DNA of 64,000 nt, taken from contig NZ_JACHJR010000001.1 of NCBI RefSeq assembly GCF_014203705.1, positions 7,378,001-7,442,000 on the forward strand. The letters are read 5' to 3'. Shown here piece by piece: positions 8,324 to 15,028 of this stretch. The stretch's first letter is position 1. Every line of letters starts with the position of its first letter. Origin of the DNA: Kitasatospora gansuensis (lineage in GTDB: Bacteria; Actinomycetota; Actinomycetes; Streptomycetales; Streptomycetaceae). The notes below the pieces were generated by a model. It did no database searches, was not told the origin of the DNA, and saw only the letters and a list, made by a program, of their open reading frames with translations. A program made the translations under genes and the position numbers.

Positions 8324-9193
8324 TCACAGCCACTGGTTGATCGCGGCGACGAGGACGGCCGCCTCGAAGCGGACGGCGAGTTTGTCGAACCGGGTGGCCA
8401 CCGCCCGGTGCTGCTTCAACCGGTTGATGCCGCACTCGACGGCATGGCGGCCCTTGTAGTCCTCTCGGTCGAAGTGGGGCGGACGTCCCCCGCTCGCGCC
8501 GCGCCGCTTGCGGTTACGGATCTGGTCGGCCGGCTCCGGGATGGTGCACAGGATGCCGCGTCTGCGCAGGTAGGCGCGATTGGCCTTGGACGAGTACGCC
8601 TTGTCGCCGCGCACTCGAAGCGGCAGGGTGCGGGGGCGGCCGGGCCCGGTCCGGGGCACGCGTATCGCGTCGAGCACCGCTTCGAACTGCGGTGAGTCCC
8701 CGCGCTGGCCGGCCGTGACGAGGAGGGACAGCGGCTTCTGCCGTTGCTCGCAGGCCAGGTGAATCTTGGTCGTGAAACCGCCTCGCGACCGGCCCAGTCC
8801 GTGGTCCGCGGGCTCCTTGCCCACGCCGCCTGGCGGCTCCTTCTGCGCGGCCCCGTCCCGCCGGGCGCCAGCGGCGTGTTGGTGGGCTCGGCAGATCGTG
8901 GAGTCGACGTTCACTTCCCAGACGATCAGCCCCGCCGCATCGGCCCGCGTCTGCAGGCCAGCCAGGATCTGCTGCCAGATGCCCTGACGCTGCCAGCGGC
9001 GGAACAGGCCATAGATCGTCTGCCAGGGTCCGTACTCCGGCGGAACGTCCCGCCACGGAGCTCCCGTCCGCACCCGCCACCGAATCCCGTTGACCAGCCT
9101 GCGGCGCGACCTCGCCGGACGACCCACCCCGGCCATCGGCAGCAACGGCTCCAGCACAGCCCACTGATCATCCGACAGATCCCCACGCCCCAT
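8324..9193 (-). CDS. IS5-family transposase, intact
   Basis: A 289-residue DDE transposase. The N-terminal DUF4096-like part (DDQWAVLEPLLPMAGVGRPA) is followed by the catalytic domain with the three acidic residues in VNVDSTICRAHQ, VRGDKAYSSKANRAY and HAVECGINRLKQHR. Length and continuity are normal, with no frameshift, so the element may be active. The gene reads away from the right inverted repeat ending at 9237. Its N-terminal half is similar in layout to the truncated copy in IS-A. Confidence 0.92.
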   Translation of the reverse strand: MGRGDLSDDQWAVLEPLLPMAGVGRPARSRRRLVNGIRWRVRTGAPWRDVPPEYGPWQTIYGLFRRWQRQGIWQQILAGLQTRADAAGLIVWEVNVDSTICRAHQHAAGARRDGAAQKEPPGGVGKEPADHGLGRSRGGFTTKIHLACEQRQKPLSLLVTAGQRGDSPQFEAVLDAIRVPRTGPGRPRTLPLRVRGDKAYSSKANRAYLRRRGILCTIPEPADQIRNRKRRGASGGRPPHFDREDYKGRHAVECGINRLKQHRAVATRFDKLAVRFEAAVLVAAINQWL

Positions 9194-9273
9194 CCACAGA
9201 GCCTGGCATCACGCCGGACGACCTTCCAAAACAGCCCCTAGTCGCCGTCCTGGCCCGGCCCGAAGCTCGCCCC

Positions 9274-9504
9274 ATGACATCTGCATCACCGGCCCCGGCG
9301 GCCGTGCTCGTCACGCTCCGGCCCCTCACCGGGGACGAGTGCGAGGTCGAGGTCACCAGCGAGCAGCTCCACGGCCGCCGCTGCATCGGCTGTGGCACCG
9401 ACCACCAGCTGGTCGACGCTGGCCACGTCTACACCCCGACCGGGGAGGCGCCCCTCGGGTGGCCGGTCCGGTCCTGCGCGCGCTGCATGGCGGCCGAGCG
9501 GTGA
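9274..9504 (+). CDS. Small zinc-ribbon-like protein
   Basis: A 76-residue ORF with two CxxC knuckles (RRCIGCGTDH and RSCARCMAAE) about 35 residues apart, suggesting one structural zinc site. It is the first of four same-strand ORFs that overlap by 4 to 8 bases, a layout typical of small-gene operons in actinomycete integrative elements. The ribosome binding site is weak. IS-B ends only about 36 bp upstream, so the original promoter is probably separated or replaced. Confidence 0.65.
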   Translation: MTSASPAPAAVLVTLRPLTGDECEVEVTSEQLHGRRCIGCGTDHQLVDAGHVYTPTGEAPLGWPVRSCARCMAAER

Positions 9505-9833
9505 CCCCGGAGGAGCGGTTCATCGTCGAGGAGTTGGAGCCCGACGAGAAGGGCCGGCCGGGCTGGGGCCTACGCGACCAGGTCACCAGCGAACTGGTCC
9601 TCGCCGGTGGCGAGACAGACCGGTACGGCACCCCGTTCCAGGCCCGGATGCACATTCAGAGCCACTGGTACCACGCCCAACGCCTGGCAGCAGTGGACGA
9701 CCACATCGACCTGTTCGTGGCCGAGGCCGCACACCGCCGCAACGGCCAACTACTACCGCCAGGCGAGCCGCTGTTCGCGCCGGCCCGCCGAGTACGCCGC
9801 GCCATTCCCAGCCCGGAGGCCACCAGTGCCTGA
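9501..9833 (+). CDS. Small hypothetical protein of the overlapping chain
   Basis: GTG start at 9501 inside the GTGA overlap with the preceding gene; 110 residues. The N-terminus is acidic (PEERFIVEELEPDEKGRPGW), the middle has a His-containing helix (MHIQSHWYHAQRLAAVDDHI) and the C-terminus is basic. No family recognised. The stop-start overlaps on both sides show translational coupling and support that it is a real gene. Confidence 0.6.
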   Translation: MTPEERFIVEELEPDEKGRPGWGLRDQVTSELVLAGGETDRYGTPFQARMHIQSHWYHAQRLAAVDDHIDLFVAEAAHRRNGQLLPPGEPLFAPARRVRRAIPSPEATSA

Positions 9834-10041
9834 CCGCTACGAAGCCCGACTGCTGCCGCCGGTCGGCGCGGCGGAGCCCCTGTGGGGGGCCTGGGACCTC
9901 AAGAACAAGGACTGGGTCCGGGTCCCGTCGCCGGACCGCCGGCCGGAGTGGTTCACCACCGAGGCTCGCGTCAGCACGTGGGCTGCTCAGCAGGCTTCCG
10001 GCCGCAAGGTTCCCAGCTCAACGAGAAGGAGTGCGCATTGA
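9826..10041 (+). CDS. Small hypothetical protein of the overlapping chain
   Basis: A 71-residue ORF starting at GTG 9826 with GGAGG 6 bases upstream, overlapping the previous gene by 8 bases. It has a compact strand-rich pattern (EPLWGAWDLKNKDWVRVPSP) and a basic Ser/Arg end. Such short proteins accompany replication and transfer genes of integrated actinomycete elements, but none of those is visible here. Function unknown. Confidence 0.55.
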   Translation: MPDRYEARLLPPVGAAEPLWGAWDLKNKDWVRVPSPDRRPEWFTTEARVSTWAAQQASGRKVPSSTRRSAH

Positions 10042-10376
10042 AGTTGCCCGGAAAGAAGAGCGGGCCCAGCGACACCGATCGCGCCGAGGCCGCCAACCAG
10101 GCCGAGCTCGCCGGGGTCAGCCTGGATGCCAACGACTCTGCAGCAGGCGCCGCGATGATCGGGAACGCCTGGCGGGCCCTCGGCGGAGGCAAGTTGGCCC
10201 GCGAGAAGCGCGACGTTCAGCACCTGTTGGACGTCCCGCGTGGGAGAGGTGCTCGGAGCATGGGCTGGTCGCTGTCTGTTCGTTGTCGGGCGGCGTTGGC
10301 CGCCGTTCTCGTGGTGTCCGTGCTGGGTGGGGCGGCGCCGGCCCGGGCGGCGGGGGGCGTCGAGCACTTCGTATGA
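10038..10376 (+). CDS. Small charged protein reading into the next gene's signal peptide
   Basis: TTG start at 10038 (TTGA overlap with the previous stop), with AAGGAG about 6 bases upstream. The first 70 residues are a coherent charged protein (LPGKKSGPSDTDRAEAANQA, GNAWRALGGGKLAREKRDVQ). Instead of stopping, the frame continues through the ATG at 10260 and the whole signal peptide of the next gene, ending at TGA 10374-10376. This suggests that the native 3' end was lost at a junction near 10230-10260. Family unknown. Confidence 0.5.
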   Translation: MKLPGKKSGPSDTDRAEAANQAELAGVSLDANDSAAGAAMIGNAWRALGGGKLAREKRDVQHLLDVPRGRGARSMGWSLSVRCRAALAAVLVVSVLGGAAPARAAGGVEHFV

Positions 10377-10653
10377 CTTCCACATGGATCTGCCCGACGG
10401 ACGGTATGTCCAGAGCGGCCTCGACCGGGACGACTTCGCGGTGGTGCTGCGGCTGCCGTACAGCACGGCGGGCAGCTTCAGCGCGCAGGACGAGCGCACG
10501 ATCCACGCTGCGGACGGGACGGTCATCGGGACCCTGACGATCCGTGAGGACCACGAGGTGGTCTACCGGGACCTGAACACCAACGGGGAAGCGGACCCGG
10601 GTGAGGTGACCCTCGAGCGGCACGAGTTCCGGCTGAGCTGCGGCGCGCCGTAG
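10260..10653 (+). pseudogene. Small secreted protein, frameshifted at a G6 run
   Basis: From ATG 10260 a signal peptide is read (hydrophobic AALAAVLVVSVLGGAAPARA, cleavage near ARA-A) but the frame hits TGA at 10374. The downstream part (DFHMDLPDGRYVQSGLDRDD to EFRLSCGAP, stop 10651-10653) is in another frame. Removing one G from the run of six at 10351-10356 joins them into a single 130-residue exported protein with mature N-terminus AGASSTSYDFHMDLP. Either the gene is broken, switches phase at the run, or the run is miscounted. The mature domain is not recognised. Confidence 0.6.
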
Positions 10654-10677
10654 GCGTTCCGTGCCGAGAAGGCCCCG

Positions 10678-10711
10678 GAAGGCCGCCGCCCCGTTGCGGG
10701 TGGCGGCCTTC
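10678..10711. terminator. Bidirectional hairpin terminator
   Basis: GAAGGCCGCCGCC pairs with GGTGGCGGCCTTC around a short loop, between the convergent ends of the secreted-protein gene (10653) and the NmrA-like gene (10729). GC-rich and without a clear T tract on either strand, as is common in Streptomyces. Confidence 0.7.
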
Positions 10712-10728
10712 GGTGCTGCCCGGAGTGG

Positions 10729-11460
10729 TCAGCCGTTGAGCCAGTCCTGGTAGTGGGTCGGTGCCAGGCGGGCGCCGGGGCCCGGGGTGAGGACGTCTCC
10801 GTGGACGGCGGCGAACAGGCCCGCCTGGGCGTCGACGATGACGGGGCGTCGGTCGCCCCGGGCGGCGAGCGTCATGCGGCCGATCTCGTCGAGGGTGAAC
10901 TTGTCGGGGCCCGCGATGTCGAGAACCCCGCCGAGCGGCGTGCCGGTGGTCACGTCCGCGAGGATGTCGACGATGTCGCGGCTGGCGATCGGCTGGAGCA
11001 GCGTCGCGGGCAGTCGCACCGCGGTCCCGTCCGAGGTCCAGGACATGGTGGGCTCCATGAACTCGAAGAACTGCGTGGCGCGCACGATCGAGTAGGGCGT
11101 CGGACCGCCGCGCAGCAGCTCCTCCTGGAGCGTCTTGGCGCGGTAGTAGTCCAGTTCGGGGACCTGGTCCACGCCGACGATGGACAGCACCACCTGGTGG
11201 CGGACGCCGGCCCGCTCGCCCGCGGCGAGGAGGTTGCCCACCGTGGTGCGGAAGAACTCGATCGACTGCTCGTCGAAGGTGGGGGAGTTGGTCACGTTCA
11301 CCACGGCCTCCGCGCCGGCGAGCGCCGTGTCGAGACCGGCCCCGGTGAGCAGGTCGACGCCGGACGACAGCGACGCGGTGGTCACCGCGTGGCCTCGTGC
11401 GGTCAGCTCGGTGGCGAGCTGCGAGCCGATGAGTCCGGTACCGATGACGGTGATCTTCAT
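10729..11460 (-). CDS. NmrA/SDR-like NAD(P)-binding oxidoreductase
   Basis: A 243-residue atypical short-chain dehydrogenase. The N-terminal Rossmann motif is GTGLIGSQLATELTARGH (GxGxxG type). Later come AVVNVTNSPTF, a YxxxK-like DYYRAKTLQEELL and a C-terminal substrate lobe. NmrA-like proteins either sense NAD(P) or reduce quinones and flavonoids. Start ATG 11460 has GGAAGG 6 bases upstream. It is divergently transcribed from an Rrf2 regulator, with two palindromes between them, and is the likely regulated target. Confidence 0.85.
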   Translation of the reverse strand: MKITVIGTGLIGSQLATELTARGHAVTTASLSSGVDLLTGAGLDTALAGAEAVVNVTNSPTFDEQSIEFFRTTVGNLLAAGERAGVRHQVVLSIVGVDQVPELDYYRAKTLQEELLRGGPTPYSIVRATQFFEFMEPTMSWTSDGTAVRLPATLLQPIASRDIVDILADVTTGTPLGGVLDIAGPDKFTLDEIGRMTLAARGDRRPVIVDAQAGLFAAVHGDVLTPGPGARLAPTHYQDWLNG

Positions 11461-11497
11461 GGTGCGCCTTCCTTCGGGTGGGGCATGCCCTCGCAAA

Positions 11498-11518
11498 CTC
11501 GGACAGCTTATGTCCGAG
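11498..11518. promoter_or_regulatory. Perfect inverted repeat, likely Rrf2 operator 1
   Basis: CTCGGACA and TGTCCGAG form a perfect 8-bp inverted repeat separated by GCTTA, placed in the 100-bp gap between the divergent NmrA-like and Rrf2 genes. Confidence 0.75.
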
Positions 11519-11523
11519 ATAGT

Positions 11524-11546
11524 ACTCGGATATCCTGTGTCCGAGT
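11524..11546. promoter_or_regulatory. Second inverted repeat, likely Rrf2 operator 2
   Basis: ACTCGGA and TCCGAGT flank a 9-bp centre. The arms repeat the TCGGA/TCCGA core of the site at 11498-11518, so the pair forms a tandem operator just before the Rrf2 start, fitting autoregulation plus control of the divergent gene. Confidence 0.7.
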
Positions 11547-11560
11547 CAAGTGGAGGTGGC

Positions 11561-12055
11561 ATGAAACTGTCCGGTGGCGTCGAGTGGGCGCTGCACTGCT
11601 GCGTGGTGCTGACGGCTGCCGGTGATCCGGTGCCGGCGGCTCGGCTGGCCGCGCTGCACGACGTGTCGCCGAGTTACCTGGCCAAGCAGCTGCAGGCGCT
11701 GTCCCGCGCGGGTCTGGTGCACTCGGTGCAGGGCAAGACCGGCGGGTACGTCCTCACCAGGAGGCCCGAGGAGGTCAGCCTGCTGGACGTGGTGCAGGCC
11801 GTCGACGGGGCGAATCCCGCGTTCGTCTGCACCGAGATCCGTCAGCGCGGACCGCTGGGGACGCCGCCGGAGCAGTGCACGAAGCAGTGCCCCATCGCCC
11901 GGGCGATGGGAGCCGCCGACGCGGCGTGGCGCGCGTCGCTGGCCGCCGTCACGATCGCCGACCTCGCCGCATCGGTGGAGGGCGACAGCGGTCCGGAGGC
12001 GCTGCCGAGGGTCGGCGCCTGGTTGAACGGGGACCCGGACGGACGGCCCCGCTGA
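11561..12055 (+). CDS. Rrf2-family transcriptional regulator with Cys cluster
   Basis: A 164-residue DNA-binding protein. The winged helix is typical of Rrf2 proteins (VEWALHCCVVLTAAGDPVPA, SPSYLAKQLQALSRAGLVHS, GKTGGYVLTRRPEEVSLLDV). The C-terminal half holds three spaced cysteines (FVCTEI, EQCTKQCPIA), the pattern that binds an Fe-S cluster in IscR and NsrR, so redox or nitric-oxide sensing is plausible. ATG 11561 with a GGAGG site 5 bases upstream. Two palindromes immediately upstream are the presumed operators. Confidence 0.88.
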   Translation: MKLSGGVEWALHCCVVLTAAGDPVPAARLAALHDVSPSYLAKQLQALSRAGLVHSVQGKTGGYVLTRRPEEVSLLDVVQAVDGANPAFVCTEIRQRGPLGTPPEQCTKQCPIARAMGAADAAWRASLAAVTIADLAASVEGDSGPEALPRVGAWLNGDPDGRPR

Positions 12056-12134
12056 TCGGCTGCGTTACGGAGCGTCAGCCCGTCACTGGAACGTCCACGC
12101 CTGGCGGGACTGGTTCAGGGCCATCGACTGATCG

Positions 12135-12311
12135 ATGACGGCCCCGTTCGTCGTCGATCCGCCGGTCGCCTCCACCACCGGCGGAAACGGTGGCGTGGAG
12201 AACATCAGCGGGCTGTCCGGCTCCGGACGCTACGTGCGGATGTACGGCACCGCGCGCGCCACCCAGTGGAGCCACTCGCTGTTCTCGATGCAGGTGTTCA
12301 GCAGCCAGTGA
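12135..12311 (+). pseudogene. C-terminal remnant of a CBM32 (F5/8 type C) secreted enzyme
   Basis: The frame ending at TGA 12309 reads TTGGNGGVENISG and then GRYVRMYGTARATQWSHSLF, ending SMQVFSSQ. This is the last part of a galactose-binding-like CBM32 domain, which normally follows a glycosidase catalytic domain. No catalytic part exists upstream. On the opposite strand, 12119-12080 reads ALNQSRQAWTFQ before a stop, possibly the tail of another lost gene. The stretch 12056-12375 therefore looks like a deletion scar of secreted-hydrolase genes. Confidence 0.6.
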
Positions 12312-12314
12312 CGG

Positions 12315-12353
12315 GGCGGCGGGCCCCTCGATGTACTTGAGGGGCCCGCCGCC
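12315..12353. terminator. Hairpin terminator downstream of GH9 gene
   Basis: GGCGGCGGGCCCCTC pairs perfectly with GAGGGGCCCGCCGCC around a 9-base loop, 23 bp past the GH9 stop on the minus strand and 4 bp past the CBM32 remnant on the plus strand. Confidence 0.8.
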
Positions 12354-12375
12354 TGACGGTCTGTCAGTCCCGAGC

Positions 12376-14859
12376 TCAGGCGCAGACGGCGCCGTTCAGG
12401 GTGAAGGGGCTCGGTGCGGCGTTGGTGCCCGAGTAGGTGGCCTGGAAGCCGAAGCTCGCGGTGGCGCCGGGTGCGAGGGTGCCGTTCCAGCCCGAGTCGC
12501 GGGCGGTCACCGCGCTGCCCGACTGGGTCACGGTGGCGTTCCACGCGTTGGAGACCTTCTGGTCACCCGCGAAGCTCCAGCCCAGCGTCCACCCGGAAAT
12601 GGTCGAGGTGCCGGTGTTCTTGACGGTCACCGTCGCGGTGAAGCCGTTGCCCCAGGAGTTGTCGACCTTGTACGCCACGGAGCACGAGGCCGTCGGGGGA
12701 GCGCTGTCGTCGTCCGCCTCGGTGGCGGTGAAGGCCGCCGCCGTCACGCCCGAGCCGCCGGCCGAGAAGGTCGCGCTGCCCGCCAGGGTGTCCGCGTCCT
12801 GCGCGGCGGACAGCGAAACCTGCTGCGCGCTGGCCCAGTTGGCCGGGGTGAAGACCAGGGTGGCGCCGGACGAGACCGCCAGGTCCTGGTCGCCGGAGGT
12901 GCGGGAGACCGCCACCGTGACGTTCTGCGCGGGCGCCGAGGAGAGCCGCACGCCCACCGCGGCCGAACCGCCCTCGGGGACGGTCACCGCCGCCGGGGTC
13001 ACCTGGACCGCAGGCGTCGTCGGGGTGCTGCGCCGCTCCGCGGCGAAGGCCGCGAGCCAGGCCAGCGAGGCGTTCCAGTTGATCGCCACCTCGTTGGTGG
13101 AGTACGAGCCGATGTCGTCGACGTAGCAGGCCGCCGGTGCGCAGCCGGTGAGTTGGGCCTTCGCGATCGGGTCCTCCAGGCCCGCGTTCGGACCGCCCGC
13201 GAAGGAGCCGGCCGGCGGGTGCGGCAGCGAGGCGTCGTTCTGGTGCGCCCAGAACCGGTGGTGCTGGTTCTCGGAGGCGCGCTCGCCGTAGCCGCTGACG
13301 TACGAGCGGTCCAGGGCGTTGCGGCCGAGCAGGTAGTCCAGCGACTCCAGCGCGCCGGTGCGGTAGCGCTGAGCGCCCGTCAGCTCGTACGCGACGCCCA
13401 GCACCATCGCGTTGTTGGCCACCGAGCTGTTGGAGCCCCAGACGTAGGCGTCGGCCGCGATCGGCACCGCGTAGCCCTGGCTCGACATGGTGGAGAGGTG
13501 GGTGTCGGCGGCCGAAGTGAGCAGGCCGCGCACCCGGGTGATGTCGTCGGCGGGCAGGGCCACCCCGGGGACGGTGGCGAGGGTGATCCGGCCCAGGCTC
13601 GCGGTGCCGCCCCACCAGAAGCCGTCGACCGGCTTGGTGTGCTGCGGCGAGGAGGTCACCGCGTCCCGGTACTGCGACTCGCCGGTGGTGGCCAGAAGTT
13701 CGGCCGCCGCCCAGTAGAACTCGTCGGAGACGTCGGCGTCCTCGTACGCGCCGCCGCCGGTGTTGTCGGTGGCCGGGGCGAGCACGTTGGGGTTGGCCTT
13801 GGCGGCGGCCCAGGCCCGTTTGGCGGCGGTCAGCGCCCGCCCGGCGAAGGCCGCGTCGTACGGGGCGTACACCCGCGCGGCCTGCGCCGCGGTGGCGGCC
13901 AGGTTGAGCGTGGCCGCGGTCGAGGGCTTGTGCAACTCGCGGTTCTCGGCGTCGAGTTCGGGCCTGGTCGGCAGGGCGGTCCACTTGGTGTCGTGCATCT
14001 TGTGGAAGGCCATGCCCGCCTGCGGCTTCCCCTCCGGCACCTGCATCCGGAGCAGGAAGTCCAGCTCCCAACGGGCCTCGTCGAGCACGTCCGGTACGCC
14101 GTTGCCGCGCTCGGGCACCCGCAGGGTGGAGTCGCCGAGCGCCGCTTCGGCGCCCGAACGGCGGGCGCGCTCGAAGGAGTTGACGATCTCCCAGGTGGCG
14201 ATGCCGCCGTTCACCACGTACTTGCCCTGGTCGCCCGCGTCGTACCAGCCGCCGCGCACGTCCAGCTGGTAGTCGCAGACCCCGGCCTGGCAGGGCACGC
14301 TGGTGTCGCCCTTGTTCGGCGCCACGCCCAGGTGGCCGGCCGGGTGGGCGTAGGCGGAGCCGGCCAGGGCCGCGTCGATCGCGATGCCGCTGCGCTGCTG
14401 GTAGAAGAACGACATGCTGTCGGAGCGCAGGCCGTCGTAGAGCGAGGCCGAGATGTCGAACGGGTGGCTGGCCCGGCCGTCGACCACCAGTGTGTAGCCG
14501 GTGCCGGTCCCGGTGTACGCGCCGAAGTCCACCAGGTGGGTGGACTGGCCGGAGGCCCGGTCGGCGCCGCGCGCCGTGGTGCTGCCCGAGGCGGCCAACG
14601 CGCCGGAGCCGTCGCGCAGTTGCCAGACGAGCGGGGTGGTGGCGGTGCTGATGACGGTGGCCCGCTTGGGGCCGTCGGGCAGGTAGCCGAGCTGGTTGAC
14701 CCGGACCGGGACGTCGGCCGGGGCCGCGGCGGTGGTGGCCGCGCCCGCCGGGAGGGTCGTGAGCGCGGCGGTGGTCAGACCGCCGGCGGCCACGGCCAGA
14801 CCGGTGAGCAGGGCGGCCGCGCGGCGTGACAGACCGCGAGAGGAGAGGACAGGAGGCAC
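12376..14859 (-). CDS. Secreted GH9 endoglucanase with C-terminal CBM2
   Basis: A modular cellulase of 827 residues. Order: signal peptide (1-41, RRAAALLTGLAVAAGGLTTA, cleavage after AGA), CelD-type N-terminal immunoglobulin-like domain (about 49-135, VPVRVNQLGYLPDGPKRA), GH9 (alpha/alpha)6 catalytic domain (about 140-610), a Calx-beta-like or linker beta-domain (about 620-720) and CBM2 (about 727-827, ending LNGAVCA). Catalytic Asp residues lie in GGWYDAGDQGKY (D207/D210) and the general-acid Glu in YSTNEVAINWNASL. GTG start at 14859, with AGGAAGG 8 bases upstream, gives the shortest form with a complete signal peptide. A CebR-type palindrome at 14893-14906 predicts cello-oligosaccharide induction. 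Confidence 0.93.
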   Translation of the reverse strand: MPPVLSSRGLSRRAAALLTGLAVAAGGLTTAALTTLPAGAATTAAAPADVPVRVNQLGYLPDGPKRATVISTATTPLVWQLRDGSGALAASGSTTARGADRASGQSTHLVDFGAYTGTGTGYTLVVDGRASHPFDISASLYDGLRSDSMSFFYQQRSGIAIDAALAGSAYAHPAGHLGVAPNKGDTSVPCQAGVCDYQLDVRGGWYDAGDQGKYVVNGGIATWEIVNSFERARRSGAEAALGDSTLRVPERGNGVPDVLDEARWELDFLLRMQVPEGKPQAGMAFHKMHDTKWTALPTRPELDAENRELHKPSTAATLNLAATAAQAARVYAPYDAAFAGRALTAAKRAWAAAKANPNVLAPATDNTGGGAYEDADVSDEFYWAAAELLATTGESQYRDAVTSSPQHTKPVDGFWWGGTASLGRITLATVPGVALPADDITRVRGLLTSAADTHLSTMSSQGYAVPIAADAYVWGSNSSVANNAMVLGVAYELTGAQRYRTGALESLDYLLGRNALDRSYVSGYGERASENQHHRFWAHQNDASLPHPPAGSFAGGPNAGLEDPIAKAQLTGCAPAACYVDDIGSYSTNEVAINWNASLAWLAAFAAERRSTPTTPAVQVTPAAVTVPEGGSAAVGVRLSSAPAQNVTVAVSRTSGDQDLAVSSGATLVFTPANWASAQQVSLSAAQDADTLAGSATFSAGGSGVTAAAFTATEADDDSAPPTASCSVAYKVDNSWGNGFTATVTVKNTGTSTISGWTLGWSFAGDQKVSNAWNATVTQSGSAVTARDSGWNGTLAPGATASFGFQATYSGTNAAPSPFTLNGAVCA

Positions 14860-14892
14860 GGGTGGAGCCTTCCTAGGTGGGGTGGGGGATTG

Positions 14893-14906
14893 TGGGAGCG
14901 CTCCCA
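14893..14906. promoter_or_regulatory. CebR-type operator
   Basis: TGGGAGCGCTCCCA, a perfect 14-bp palindrome identical to the core of the known Streptomyces CebR box, 34 bp upstream of the GH9 start. No cebR gene lies in this window, so it would be controlled in trans. Confidence 0.85.
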
Positions 14907-14986
14907 TAGGAAGCCAGAGCCGGACGGCTCGCGTCAAGAGCCAGGATCGATACGGCCGTTGACGAACTCCCAGGCACCGGGTCGTG

Positions 14987-15027
14987 CGGATGCCCCGGGC
15001 AGCAGGAGGTGCTGCCCGGGGCATCCG
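14987..15027. terminator. Terminator of the BxlEFGA-like operon
   Basis: CGGATGCCCCGGGCAGCA pairs perfectly (18 bp) with TGCTGCCCGGGGCATCCG around GGAGG, beginning 2 bp after the GH3 stop. Confidence 0.85.
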
Positions 15028-15028
15028 T

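Larger units (their letters stand above)
7910..9237. mobile_element. IS5-type insertion sequence (IS-B) carrying a passenger gene
   Basis: A 1,328-bp element. The right end reads inward GGGCTGTTTTGGAAGG and the left end GCCGTGTTTTAGAAGG; CTAG flanks both (7906-7909, shared with IS-A, and 9238-9241). The intact transposase (8324-9193) lies near the right end. Between its stop and the left end sits a second gene (7918-8250) whose stop codon lies inside the left terminal repeat. The tight fit of both genes between matching ends argues that the passenger belongs to the element. Confidence 0.75.

Noticed and set aside
12190..14829. Long plus-strand ORF opposite the GH9 gene
   Set aside because: Antisense shadow; the minus strand encodes clear GH9 and CBM2 motifs.
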